From contig CAKONK010000003.1 of assembly GCA_934097085.1 (NCBI GenBank), positions 1 to 64,000 on the forward strand: a stretch of 64,000 nt of DNA, given 5' to 3'. Under the pieces are notes generated by a model. The model was given only the letters and a program-made list of their open reading frames with translations, was not told the origin of the DNA and made no database searches. Source of the stretch: an uncultured Bacilli bacterium (GTDB lineage: Bacteria; Bacillota_I; Bacilli_A; RF39; UBA660). Positions within the stretch are counted from its first letter, which is position 1. Each line of letters starts with the position of its first letter. The position numbers and the translations under genes were made by a program. Below, in pieces: positions 1-9,047 of this stretch.

Positions 1-111
1 CAAGAACATTTATATATAGATGGCATTGTCAGTTGTCCATATACTGAAAAAAATGTTATTAAAGATATTTTAATATTGGTGCCAAAAAATGAATTATTTA
101 ACACTATTTAA
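1..111 (+). CDS. C-terminal end of an unidentified protein (partial)
   Basis: An open frame enters from the left edge and ends at TAA 109-111, giving the last 36 residues (..SCPYTEKNVIKDILILVP..). It is followed 20 nt later by the tnpV remnant on the same strand, so it may belong to the same former mobile unit. The fragment is too short for me to recognise a family. Confidence 0.45.
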   Translation, partial: QEHLYIDGIVSCPYTEKNVIKDILILVPKNELFNTI

Positions 112-131
112 AGAAGAAAGGAATGATAAAA

Positions 132-488
132 ATGAAAGTTACTTATACAAAAAAAGGAGATTATTTATTACCAGATTTATATTTAGAAAAAGACGAAAAT
201 TATGGAAGACTTGGAAGATATAGAATATTAAGATTACACTTTATTGCATAAAACAAGAAGGCACTTTATGAAACACTTTTGATGACAAATAAACTAACTC
301 ATCATCTTCTTTTAGTCAGTGATTCTTGTTAAAGTTTATACAAAATACTAATGGAAGATTATATTAAAAATGATGAAAGACTATCTGAAAAAAGTAAAGA
401 ATTTAATCCAATCGAATGGACAAAGTTAATGAATAATTACAAAAATATTGCTGAAGAAATTGTCCTAAATGAATATGTTTTTGTATAA
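132..488 (+). pseudogene. tnpV: Decayed TnpV-like transposon protein
   Basis: Starting from ATG 132 behind an AAGGA-type ribosome binding site, one frame runs 118 codons but contains two in-frame TAA stops (after residue 39 and again about 26 codons later). Read through, the product begins MKVTYTKKGDYLLPDL, contains KKALYETLLMTNKLTHH, and ends near MNNYKNIAEEIVLNEY. This matches my memory of TnpV, a small protein of unknown role carried by Tn4451-type conjugative and mobilisable transposons of Firmicutes (YTKxGDYxLP start, ALYxxLLxxGKL centre). No recombinase is present in the window. There is no frameshift; the damage is nonsense only. I read it as the remnant of an integrated mobile element. 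Confidence 0.6.
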
Positions 489-586
489 ATAATCATCAAA
501 AAAAGAGGAAAAAATTATCAAAATAATTTAATCCTATTTTTATATTTTTTAGAGTGTGGGAGTAAAAGTTGTGTCCAGCCAGCACT

Positions 587-628
587 GAATTTATACTCCC
601 GTATAAATTCATACATGGGAATTCCCAT
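587..628. repeat. Two adjacent palindromes
   Basis: GAATTTATAC (587-596), a TCCC loop, and GTATAAATTC (601-610) form a perfect 10-bp stem. Four bases later ATGGGAATTCCCAT (615-628) is a perfect 14-bp palindrome. The first arm can alternatively pair with GGGAGTA at 558-564 through TACTCCC (594-600). They lie between the tnpV remnant and the end of the 650-1885 gene. They could be a terminator for that gene, a recombination or nicking site, or operators. No T-run follows, which argues against a simple terminator. Confidence 0.5.
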
Positions 629-649
629 ACCCTTTGTACATAAAAATTA

Positions 650-1885
650 TTAATTTATCACGTGATATTTCCAACCATTGATTGATTCTCCTGTTCCAGT
701 AGTATAACCCCTATTTAAATCCATACTTAATGAAAAAGTAAAGTTATTGGTAGTAGTATCAATATAATAACATCCAAATTTGTATCCATCATAATAATCA
801 TCACTTGAATTTCCATAATATCTATGTTCATTTGGAAATTCTATTTCATCATGTTTAATATCTAGTTGTCCGACATAACCATAAACCTTTACAATTTCAA
901 TATTATCATACTCTCTTAAATATTCTAATTCATTTGTTATATTATATTTTAATGTTTCTATATTATTTTCACTATTATCCTTAATGTAAAATGAAATAGA
1001 TAAATCTGATTCTTGTAAAATATATTCTAAAAATTGTTCTATATTTTTATCAGTAATCAATGTGTTAAATTTTGTTTGTAGAACCACATTAATAATATTA
1101 TCATTTCCGCTCCAACTACCGCCATATGATTTATTAAATTCAATGTAATCAAATTTTATTCCTGTCTTTTGATAATAGTAATTTATCAAAATATCATTTA
1201 AATCTCTTAATTGCCTATTATCAGAAATAAAACCTTTTCTATCAACAACAGTAATTAGTTCGTTATTGTTTTTGAATACAGTTATATAAGGAATATTGTA
1301 TGTAGAACCATTACCCAAAATATCTGAATGTCTAGTATAATCTTGTTCACGATAATAAATACAATCGCTTTCTTGAATATTTATATTATATTTATCATTT
1401 AAGAAACTAGCCATTTTATTAATTTCTTTCTTTTTAACATTATTATATGTATTTAATTCTCCTCTTTGTTGTATAACATACTTTGAATAATCAAATACAC
1501 AAAGAAACAAAGTTAATAAAGTTATTAATATCAAAGGAATTGTTATTGCTTTGTTTTTAATATTTTTTTCTAATGTCTTTGGAATAATATTTTGCTTCTT
1601 ATTTTTTCTGACTTCAATAATTTTAAAAATAGAATTAACAATTAATAAAAATAAATAAGCACATAATGCACAAAAACATATTAATAAATATACAAGACCA
1701 TCCCAACCTAAATATTGATTAGATAAAGTGTAGAACCCGACCAATACAACACTTATTATAGATGATATATTGATTGAAAATAATATTAGCCAGTTTCTAT
1801 TATCTTTTGATTTTATAGACTTTATTAAAAAATATATATTAAATATTAATTGTAGTATAAATAAAATTATTAATAAGACATCCAT
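650..1885 (-). CDS. Multi-pass membrane protein of unknown function
   Basis: 411 residues. The ATG at 1885 follows AAAGGAGG with 7-nt spacing, so the start is firm. The N-terminal third has about four hydrophobic segments (near residues 3-22, 33-52, 63-87 and 115-133). The remaining about 275 residues are polar and rich in Tyr, Asn and Asp, probably one extracytoplasmic domain. I recognise no family motif. It stands alone: the upstream side is a 300-nt region with a plus-strand terminator, the downstream side is the palindrome pair and tnpV remnant. It is probably accessory DNA. Confidence 0.75.
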   Translation of the reverse strand: MDVLLIILFILQLIFNIYFLIKSIKSKDNRNWLILFSINISSIISVVLVGFYTLSNQYLGWDGLVYLLICFCALCAYLFLLIVNSIFKIIEVRKNKKQNIIPKTLEKNIKNKAITIPLILITLLTLFLCVFDYSKYVIQQRGELNTYNNVKKKEINKMASFLNDKYNINIQESDCIYYREQDYTRHSDILGNGSTYNIPYITVFKNNNELITVVDRKGFISDNRQLRDLNDILINYYYQKTGIKFDYIEFNKSYGGSWSGNDNIINVVLQTKFNTLITDKNIEQFLEYILQESDLSISFYIKDNSENNIETLKYNITNELEYLREYDNIEIVKVYGYVGQLDIKHDEIEFPNEHRYYGNSSDDYYDGYKFGCYYIDTTTNNFTFSLSMDLNRGYTTGTGESINGWKYHVIN

Positions 1886-2040
1886 TTTTTACCTCCTTTA
1901 TTTTATATTTAGTATATCATAAACATTATTTTTTTCATATACTCCCACTAAATTTTAATCATGATTCATATATAATGTTTTTAGAAAGAGAGCTCTGTAG
2001 TTCGTAAGTTGTAGCTTAACCGCTCCAAATTGTTATTTAG

Positions 2041-2064
2041 TCGAACTTTTTAGTTCGATTTTTT
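2041..2064 (+). terminator. Stem-loop with T-run; possible end of a short RNA
   Basis: TCGAACT, a TTTT loop, AGTTCGA and then TTTTTT form an intrinsic terminator on the plus strand. No plus-strand gene precedes it for over 1.5 kb. Just upstream (about 1985-2040) is a comparatively GC-rich stretch with GAGCTC and CGCTCC, and a TATAAT-like box lies near 1970. A small RNA of about 80 nt ending here is possible but unproven. Confidence 0.5.
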
Positions 2065-2230
2065 AATACAAAAAACAGTGCTGGTCGAAAAGCGGTCGAA
2101 AAGTGGCCGAATCAATTGATAATATTTTTATTTTAGTGACTAAACTAGTGTTAAAATTAAACTTAATAAAAAATAATTCCACAAAAAAAATCCTTTATAT
2201 ATAAATTATAATTTTGGATTTTTTACTAAA

Positions 2231-2938
2231 TTATCTTTTTATACCTTGACTTTGTAATTCTTGAATTACATCATGGTCATATTTTAACTCTCTAGTTTCT
2301 TGAATCAATTGTTCACTAAGACTAATGCCATTCTCAATTGCCCTTTTTTCAATTTGCTCATATTGTTCATTAGACATTCTTCTAAATGGAATTTGCTCAC
2401 CTTTAGAACAACTTATATAATAGTCATATATATAATCTAAATTTTGATTATATATATCATATTGCTGTTCTGTAATAATACCAGGACTTAATAATTCTGA
2501 TAATTTATCACTATAAGTATTTAATTCTTGTTCTAATTGTTGTACTGTTTTTATAGCAACTTTTGGTACATATTCATCCGCGAAAGTCATACCTTCAAAT
2601 GTGATTTTACTTTCTAACACATTTTCTAATTCTACTTTCTGTTGCAAAGCAATTTCACCCATAAGTTTTTTAAACATTGGCTCTTTTCTTAATTCAAATA
2701 AAGCTCTTTTCTGTTCTGGCGTTATATTAATAGTAGTAACAAAATTAACAAATTGTTCCATTGTTTGACCATTAAACCCCAATATAGAATTAAATCTATC
2801 ACCAAAACTTCTATACCAATCAGCATTTTGTTCATGATTCCTTGAATAAATAGCATCACTAATTTGCGATAATTCATTATGAAAAGCATTATTAACTAAA
2901 GAATATTCATATATAATTTTTTTATTTGCTTTTTCCAT
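2231..2938 (-). CDS. Hypothetical soluble helical protein
   Basis: 235 residues from ATG 2938, which AAGGAAG precedes at sensible spacing; a GTG three codons upstream overlaps that site and is less likely. The protein is Glu/Gln/Tyr rich, predicted helical, and has no signal peptide, membrane segment or catalytic motif that I can see. The minus-strand genes on either side are separated by more than 150 nt, so it is probably transcribed alone. Function unknown. Confidence 0.65.
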   Translation of the reverse strand: MEKANKKIIYEYSLVNNAFHNELSQISDAIYSRNHEQNADWYRSFGDRFNSILGFNGQTMEQFVNFVTTINITPEQKRALFELRKEPMFKKLMGEIALQQKVELENVLESKITFEGMTFADEYVPKVAIKTVQQLEQELNTYSDKLSELLSPGIITEQQYDIYNQNLDYIYDYYISCSKGEQIPFRRMSNEQYEQIEKRAIENGISLSEQLIQETRELKYDHDVIQELQSQGIKR

Positions 2939-3112
2939 GGTAATCACTTCCTTTTACAAATTATAACATGATTTTTTATTTTTTTGTTAAATTTAATAAA
3001 CAAATAATAATGTTTACATTTTTATTTGCATTCTTTAAAATTCATTTAAAAGAGAATAATCATTGTTCAATTAAACTTTTACTAATTTACTCACACATTT
3101 TAACATTTAATT

Positions 3113-3733
3113 TTATTTTATTTTCTCAATACTAATTAGTTTATTATCTATATCAAACTCTAATTTAAATGTTTCACAGTAATTAAAATATCCATCAAAT
3201 ATTATTTCTTTTTTAAAACTATAACTTAACTTATAATCAATAATGTTGACATCACACCATTTTTTTAATAAAAATAAAATTGCTGTTGCATGACTAATAA
3301 TTGCAATTCTTTTATTAGGATATTCATTTAAAATTTTAATTAATACAGAATACATTCTATCCCTTACATCTTTTTGATTCTCACCATTATTAATTTTATA
3401 ATTATCATCTAAAAATTGTTTTCTTTCAAAATTATCTGGTAGTTCATCCCAAGAATCAATACCAAATTTTCTTTCTCCCAAATCACTAATAACATTTATG
3501 TCTACCTGATTTTTTTCAGATAAATATTTTGCAGTTTGTATGGTTCTAACATAATTTGAAGAAAATATAATATCAATATCATCAAATTCTTTTTTATTTA
3601 ATTTTTCTTTAGCAATTTGTTCACCTTTGATTGAAAGTGAAGACTTTTCATTTTGCAATTGTAGATTATCTTTATTAAAAGTATTATTAACTTCCATTGG
3701 TTCTGAATGTCTAATTAAATATATAGTTGTCAT
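3113..3733 (-). CDS. Histidine phosphatase superfamily protein
   Basis: 206 residues. It opens MTTIYLIRHSEP, the RHG-type motif with catalytic His9 after a short beta strand, and carries the second His in ISHATAIL near residue 150, with the acceptor-region Glu/Asp around DLGERKFG. This is the phosphoglycerate mutase-like fold, which forms a phosphohistidine and hydrolyses small phosphorylated substrates. Length is normal for the small bacterial members (about 200). Substrate cannot be told from sequence. The ATG has AAGGA upstream. It stands alone among accessory genes. Confidence 0.85.
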   Translation of the reverse strand: MTTIYLIRHSEPMEVNNTFNKDNLQLQNEKSSLSIKGEQIAKEKLNKKEFDDIDIIFSSNYVRTIQTAKYLSEKNQVDINVISDLGERKFGIDSWDELPDNFERKQFLDDNYKINNGENQKDVRDRMYSVLIKILNEYPNKRIAIISHATAILFLLKKWCDVNIIDYKLSYSFKKEIIFDGYFNYCETFKLEFDIDNKLISIEKIK

Positions 3734-3839
3734 ATAATCACATTCCTTCTAATAACATTATATCATGAATTTTATCTATATTTTTTTAAAAAAACACATT
3801 TTCCATTGTTTATAGTATTATATTTGTAGTGATTAGTTG

Positions 3840-3985
3840 TTAATCAACTTTTACTATTAGGAGTTTGGAATAGCCTGTGCTATTGCTCCAATTTAATACG
3901 ACTTACGATCTATTATATCATAAGTTTTTTTAATGGAGCTGCCGTCTTAGCCTAAGTCTAGCCTTGCCAAGACCTAATACATTTT
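3840..3985. other. Structured, relatively GC-rich intergenic region
   Basis: The 3734-4058 gap has no credible gene but contains strong foldable elements. GGAG..GAATAGC (about 3861-3877) pairs with GCTATTG.CTCC to about 3890. An ACTTA.GAT / ATC.TAAGT stem then leads into a T-run (about 3900-3932). A third segment (about 3934-3982) is rich in GCC and CTTAG. The strand is unclear, since both neighbours run on minus and the T-run suits a plus-strand terminator. I do not recognise a known RNA family. Confidence 0.35.
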
Positions 3986-4058
3986 CTAAATAATATATAT
4001 TTTTTTAAATAATAAAATGAGCTACTATAATTTTTTCAGTAGCCCATTAGTTATTATA

Positions 4059-4619
4059 TTAACATTTTCCACCATTATCCTCAAAATATGATTCAATATA
4101 TTTTACTAAGGCTTTAGCTTTGTTAAAGTTTTTATCCTTAACAATACTTATAATATAATCACTACCGCTTGCATCAACAATACTATCATCTTTATCATAT
4201 TCTATTAGATAAGAATATTTTTTATCATTAAGTTGACAATTAAGAAGTACAGTTTGATTTTCTTTTATTGTCATTGAATCTTTTTTAGAACCAAACATAA
4301 TATTTAAGAAAATAATAATAGCAAAACCAATAATAAAAATTATTCCCAATACTTTTAGTATTTTAATTATTAATCCAGCAAGCTTTTCAGTATTGGTTAC
4401 TTTTTCCTCTAAAACATGTTTAATATCATTATTTAAAAGTTCATCAATACTAACATTTAATGCTTTAGATAATAATTTTAACTGTTCTGGATTCGCAGAT
4501 GTTTCTCCTAATTCCCAATTTGATATAGTTTGTCTAGTAACATTAACTTTTTCTGCTAATTGTTCTTGTGAAAGTTTACAATCTTTTCTTAATTTTAAAA
4601 TATTATCTCCCAATTTCAC
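4059..4619 (-). CDS. XRE-family regulator with one membrane segment
   Basis: 186 residues from GTG 4619, preceded by AAAGGAGG at 8-nt spacing; the longer TTG-started frame would run across that ribosome binding site. Residues about 1-60 are a Cro/CI-type helix-turn-helix (LSQEQLAEKVNVTRQTISNW). A hydrophobic segment follows near residues 85-105, then an external domain of about 75 residues. The architecture is that of membrane-tethered XRE regulators common in Firmicutes. Its target is unknown; the structured 3840-3985 region lies just downstream. Confidence 0.8.
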   Translation of the reverse strand: MKLGDNILKLRKDCKLSQEQLAEKVNVTRQTISNWELGETSANPEQLKLLSKALNVSIDELLNNDIKHVLEEKVTNTEKLAGLIIKILKVLGIIFIIGFAIIIFLNIMFGSKKDSMTIKENQTVLLNCQLNDKKYSYLIEYDKDDSIVDASGSDYIISIVKDKNFNKAKALVKYIESYFEDNGGKC

Positions 4620-4702
4620 TTTTATTCCTCCTTTCACTAACAATTATATATAAATTAATATTTGCATTCTACCAAAAGTCTTTGGAACTTTGTCAAAGAG
4701 TT

Positions 4703-4853
4703 TTAACATTTATTAAACATTTCCTTTTTATAATTAATATTACTATTATATTTCTTTAGTCTTAAAAATCTAAATATTATATAAAATATTCCTAAAAACA
4801 AAGTTATTGGTATAACTTGTATAAACTGATTTATTACTAAATCTCCAGTAAAT
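4703..4853 (-). pseudogene. Fragment of a membrane protein, possibly VanZ-like
   Basis: Two overlapping frames together give a hydrophobic sequence (FTGDLVINQFIQVIPI, then FLGIFYIIFRFLRLKK) that needs one base removed from a T-run to join. There is no start codon and a stop lies just upstream. It reminds me of the amino end of VanZ-family proteins but is too short to be sure. The rest of the 4620-5050 gap shows nothing coding. Confidence 0.25.
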
Positions 4854-5050
4854 TATTTTTTTCATATATTCCCAAAATTAATCTTATCATATTTCCACTT
4901 ATTTTCCTAGTAAGTTTTTTTTACAGACCATACTAGCAAAATATATCCTCTAAATAATGTTATTTTTCTTAAAATTAATAATATCTTCTTTAATGAAATT
5001 CCATCTTACACAAACAAGATATTTATCTTTTATATTATTAGTTAAACCTT

Positions 5051-5506
5051 TTAAACAACGTTTTTTGGACCAATTGTTAAACAAGCAATATGTAGTGAAG
5101 TAAATTCAAAGTTTCTTTTAGATAATATTAAATCATATATATCATATTTTTTTATCCATACATAATCATTGGTTTTACCACAGACTAAAGCATCAATATC
5201 AAAATCAGAATTTCTTCCTCGAATAATAAATCTATCAATCATATCAACAATAATTTTTGTTTTATTAATTGATGCATTAAACTCATCTAAATTTTTTTGA
5301 TACAACTTTTTAAATCCTTCAGAAGATAATTGTTGATTATTATAATCATTATACCCATTTTCGTCTTTCCTGTAGCCATAATGATATCCAACATATTTTT
5401 GTATTGTTTCATTTGATAATCCAATATTCCATAAATACCTTTCAAATTCTTGAATTTGCTCGTGATGTATTGAATTACTGTTTCTTTCAAAATAAAAAAG
5501 ACTAGT
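5051..5506 (-). pseudogene. Unrecognised open frame without a start, probably truncated
   Basis: A frame of 151 codons is open from 5506 to the stop at 5051. Its only ATG/TTG-type starts with any support are far inside (MYQKN.. or LYQKN.. near 5305). The upstream part reads as genuine protein (IHHEQIQEFERYLWNIG, KYVGYHYGY), so the amino end seems lost. The carboxyl half includes RGRNSDFDIDALVCG, with a DxD pair that could suggest a nucleotidyltransferase, although the usual preceding GS motif is absent. Unknown family. Confidence 0.35.
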
Positions 5507-5546
5507 TTATTTAAAACTAATCTTACCGATAAATTGTAATTTGTAT

Positions 5547-6344
5547 TTATCTTTTCTTAACAGGAAATTGAATCTCTGTTAAATAATCTTCTTCATTTTC
5601 TTTATTCCAACATCCATCAATATAACATTCTCTCGCATTATCTATTATCTCATATCCATTATCTTCAATGTACTTTAAAATAATATTATAAGAATCTCTT
5701 AAATTATTATAAGCTCCTTTATGATAAATACATACTGCTGTAATAGGATTTGATTTCATAAATTTAACACTATCAGTTTCATTTCCTAATTTTTCTACTG
5801 CTTGTGCATATCTAATCTTAATATCTTTTTCTTTGTATTCTCCATCTAAATAACTAATATAGCAATAATCTGGAGTTATGCACTTTAAATTTGGATTTGC
5901 TTTTGCACATTCTGTTCCTGCTTGTAAAACAAATTCTGTAATTTTACTAAAATCCTCTATCATTCCATCACGATAATAAATAATGTAACTTGGAATATCT
6001 TTGATAAAAATCTCATTTTTCATATTGTTTTCCTCCAATAAATAATTTATTTTAGAAAGCTGGATATTGTAATCTATAAGATTATTTTCTATTTCTTTTT
6101 TTCTGGTTTTTAGTATTTCTACCATATCATATCCATCTAATATTTTTTTAATTTCTTTAATAGATAATCCTACTTGCCTTAAAGATATTATCTTTGAAAT
6201 TTCAACTAACTGACTGCTTTCATAGTATTTGTAACTAGTATATTGATCTATAAAAGTAGGTTTTAGTAATCCTTCTTTTTCATAATATCTTAATGTCTTT
6301 ATAGTAGTTTTAGACATTTTAGAAAATTCTCCTATTTTATACAT
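5547..6344 (-). CDS. MerR-family activator with GyrI-like effector domain
   Basis: 265 residues from ATG 6344, five nt after GAGGAGG; a TTG at 6359 lies upstream of that site. Residues 1-70 are the MerR winged helix (YKIGEFSKMSKTTIKTLRYYEKEGLL), followed by a dimerising coiled coil to about residue 110. A GyrI-like ligand-binding domain (about 115-265) completes the BmrR/TipAS layout, which binds hydrophobic or drug-like molecules. Its promoter has the 19-bp spacer typical of MerR control, so it probably activates itself. No transporter gene adjoins, so the regulated output may be only itself or lie elsewhere. Confidence 0.9.
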   Translation of the reverse strand: MYKIGEFSKMSKTTIKTLRYYEKEGLLKPTFIDQYTSYKYYESSQLVEISKIISLRQVGLSIKEIKKILDGYDMVEILKTRKKEIENNLIDYNIQLSKINYLLEENNMKNEIFIKDIPSYIIYYRDGMIEDFSKITEFVLQAGTECAKANPNLKCITPDYCYISYLDGEYKEKDIKIRYAQAVEKLGNETDSVKFMKSNPITAVCIYHKGAYNNLRDSYNIILKYIEDNGYEIIDNARECYIDGCWNKENEEDYLTEIQFPVKKR

Positions 6345-6363
6345 ATCTTGCCTCCTCAAATTA

Positions 6364-6394
6364 TTTATACAACCTACTCTAAGGGAAGAGTCAA
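6364..6394 (-). promoter_or_regulatory. MerR-type promoter with 19-bp spacer and operator
   Basis: On the minus strand TTGACT (6389-6394) and TATAAA (6364-6369) are separated by exactly 19 bp. The spacer holds the dyad ACTCT-TCCCTT-AGAGT. The overlong spacer with an internal dyad is the hallmark of promoters that MerR proteins activate by untwisting DNA. The MerR gene starts about 13 nt after the expected start site, so this is its own promoter. Confidence 0.85.
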
Positions 6395-6637
6395 TATTTT
6401 TAATGAAATTTTTTAAATTATTAAATTACTATTTAGTGGTGAAATTAAATTTACTAAAAACATCACTTAAATTATACTATTTTATTATTTGCTATAATAC
6501 ATTTGAAAATTAATAATCATTTATATCTTATTTATTTAATCAATTTTAAAAGTATAATTTTCAATTTATATCTATTTTTTAAGAAAGAATGTGTTATATA
6601 AAAAAAGCTAATTACAAAATTAGTAATCATCTAAAAA

Positions 6638-7738
6638 TTATATTTTTCTACCTGCTCGCATAGCAATACTATCAATTTCTTCCTGTGAAAAATATGTGCT
6701 ATATTCTTTTTGCATTGAATTCCATATTCTATTAAAATTACCAACAATTTGATTTGCATTTGCCAAATCCATAAGATTATTTTCTCTATAATAATTAATT
6801 TTTTTATTTAAAAAATCTGGTAAAATATTCATTACTCTTTTTACTTCATCGCTTGGCAATTTTTGATTACTTAATGATAACATAAAAAGTCTATCTAAAT
6901 ATTCGCAAAAAGTTCTATAATAACCATTACCCATAAATTTATCAAATTCTTCTTCAATATGCAAAGGGTCATAAACTATTCCGTACAAAAAATCATTTGC
7001 TCGGCATATTTCACCATTTTTTAATTTTGTTTTAACATCAAAAATTCCATATCCATTTTTAACAACACTATCATAATTTGGATTTGCAATATTTGAAAAA
7101 GCAGCAATAGTAAGTCTTGTTAAAGAAGTGAACAACGAATACCCAGTTTTTTCGTTTCCCCAATCATTATAATTGTCGTTTAAAATGTTATTTACAGTTT
7201 TTGTGTTACCATTTGAATCAAAATAATTAATAGATATAGATGTAATTATATCCATCATAGTTTCATTAAACATTTTTCCATAGTAATGTTGTCCTACTAA
7301 TTCCCCGGTTGTTGGATTAGTCTCTTTAATCATTCCCATATGATTTTCACAACGAATACCATCTTTAATAATTCCATTTTCATGTTCAGACATTAATTTA
7401 GGTAATAAATTGACAAATGAGTGACAAAATTCATGAGTACCTTCATGTTTAATCCATGATGATTGTCTACCGTTTGATCCTTTATAGCCTAACATTTCAA
7501 TTATAAGTTTTTTTGTTTTATCATCCAATCTACATATTCCTGGAGTGCTATGATTAATTCTTTCATGTAAGCTCCATTGCGGAAAAACATTTACATTTGA
7601 AACACTTTGTTCCCAAAACTCTTTAAAAGTATTAATCTTATCAGCATTTTTCTTTCCAAAGATAATATATGCAATATTATGAAATGATTTTTCTATAAGT
7701 TTTTTATCTTCTTCACAAGTGTAATAATATTTAGTCAT
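6638..7738 (-). CDS. Putative zinc-protease-like protein with HEFCH motif
   Basis: 366 residues from ATG 7738, nine nt after AGGAGG; an ATG directly abutting that site at 7747 is less likely. The motif EGTHEFCHSFVN near residue 130 fits the HExxH zinc-binding helix of metalloproteases. A third ligand is not obvious. There is no signal peptide, so the protein is cytosolic or exported by an unusual route. The next upstream gene cluster also contains an HELTH protein, and a set of small genes and a lipoprotein follow the same strand. Function unknown; the metalloprotease call is inference from one motif. Confidence 0.65.
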   Translation of the reverse strand: MTKYYYTCEEDKKLIEKSFHNIAYIIFGKKNADKINTFKEFWEQSVSNVNVFPQWSLHERINHSTPGICRLDDKTKKLIIEMLGYKGSNGRQSSWIKHEGTHEFCHSFVNLLPKLMSEHENGIIKDGIRCENHMGMIKETNPTTGELVGQHYYGKMFNETMMDIITSISINYFDSNGNTKTVNNILNDNYNDWGNEKTGYSLFTSLTRLTIAAFSNIANPNYDSVVKNGYGIFDVKTKLKNGEICRANDFLYGIVYDPLHIEEEFDKFMGNGYYRTFCEYLDRLFMLSLSNQKLPSDEVKRVMNILPDFLNKKINYYRENNLMDLANANQIVGNFNRIWNSMQKEYSTYFSQEEIDSIAMRAGRKI

Positions 7739-7868
7739 TAAATACATCCTCCTATCTTACCATTGACAATAATAATTAAATCTATAGTTATTATAGCACA
7801 TTTTTTCATCAGTATAAATTTTTTCATATCCATTTTTTAATAATTGTTCTTCATCTTTTTTACATTTT

Positions 7869-8465
7869 TTATGTTATATTTTGTAAAACATTTTTTACAA
7901 TTTGTTTTTCATCAATAATATTTGTTAACTTCGCAATATTACTCGTTTGAGCTAAATATACTCCATTTTTCTTACCGAAAATTCTCGTAGAAACATAGTT
8001 AATAATTGGTTCCATATAAGTATTGTTTCCATCAACTAATGGAGTTGTTCCATCTAAAAGCTCTTCATATCTTTCTAATACTTGTTTTTCACTTTTATAT
8101 ATATCGTTTTATTTAATTGTATATGCACAATGAGTTAATTCATGTAATAATATTGCTATAAAATCCTCTCTTAATTGTGGATTTTTAAATGTTCCTGAGT
8201 AAAAAAACATTGTTATACATTTTTTCTTAAATCCCTCATAAGTTCCGACAACATTATGATATCTTGGATCATTTTTAATATTATTTGGGTCAATTAAATT
8301 AATAGAATTTAAATTATTATTTAACCTTCCCATCAAATCTTCAAAAGGAATAACATCTCCATATAACTTTGTATGTCTATTTATAAAACCACTCACAATA
8401 TTTCTTATAAATTCATCTTCAATTCCTTTATTATCTAAAAAATTATTTATCATTTCCTGCATCAT
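7869..8465 (-). pseudogene. HELTH zinc-protease-like gene interrupted by an in-frame stop
   Basis: From ATG 8465 (GAGG upstream) the frame runs 118 codons to a TAA at 8109-8111, shortly after the metalloprotease motif LLHELTHCAY. The same frame then stays open for 79 more codons (NDIYKSEKQVLERYEELL..) to TAA 7869-7871. One nonsense codon therefore splits a protein of about 198 residues. The severed part would normally carry the third zinc ligand, so the short product is unlikely to work. A short open stretch (about 7760-7868) with no start follows and I make no claim about it. Confidence 0.65.
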
Positions 8466-8527
8466 ATCAATTACCTCAAAACCTTTAATTAACAAATTAT
8501 TATAATATGACTAAAAAATAAACATAT

Positions 8528-8866
8528 CTAATATCTTCCAAAATTTTTGCTTTCTGATGATTCTAAATCATTTTCGTTATTTTCATTAAAACCCATTTCA
8601 ACCTTTTGATTATATATTTCAATTTGAATGTCTTTTAAAATTTCTTCTTTTGTAATATTTATTCCTAAAGAGTTTAACCTTCTTAATGTCGCCCCAAGCT
8701 GACCTTCAAAAAGCAAGTCATTCTTTATTTTAGTTAAAGCTAACCTTTTTATTGAATTTTGATAATCCAAATTTATGGAGCTACTATTATTATTTGAAGC
8801 ACGGCGGATACCTTCAGGATCATTTCCAAGTTCCATACCTCTTTTGCTAAATCCTTCTAAACTCAT
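8528..8866 (-). CDS. Small hypothetical protein
   Basis: 112 residues, ATG 8866 behind AGGAGG. It is polar, with an Asn/Ser-rich stretch (residues about 23-32) and a helical centre (IKRLALTKIKNDLLFEGQLGATLRRL). No motif recognised. It lies 62 nt upstream of the interrupted HELTH gene on the same strand, so the two were probably co-transcribed. Confidence 0.6.
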   Translation of the reverse strand: MSLEGFSKRGMELGNDPEGIRRASNNNSSSINLDYQNSIKRLALTKIKNDLLFEGQLGATLRRLNSLGINITKEEILKDIQIEIYNQKVEMGFNENNENDLESSESKNFGRY

Positions 8867-9047
8867 CTTGTAACACCTCCTATTACTTTTTACAGTACTA
8901 TTTTACCATTATTTATAGTTTTATTTACATTTTTTATAAATATTTACATTTAATTTACATTTTTATTTATTTTTTAAACAAGCAAAACAATAACTTATTA
9001 AAAAAGTAAAACAATATTTATTTAGCATTGTTTTACTTTACACATTC

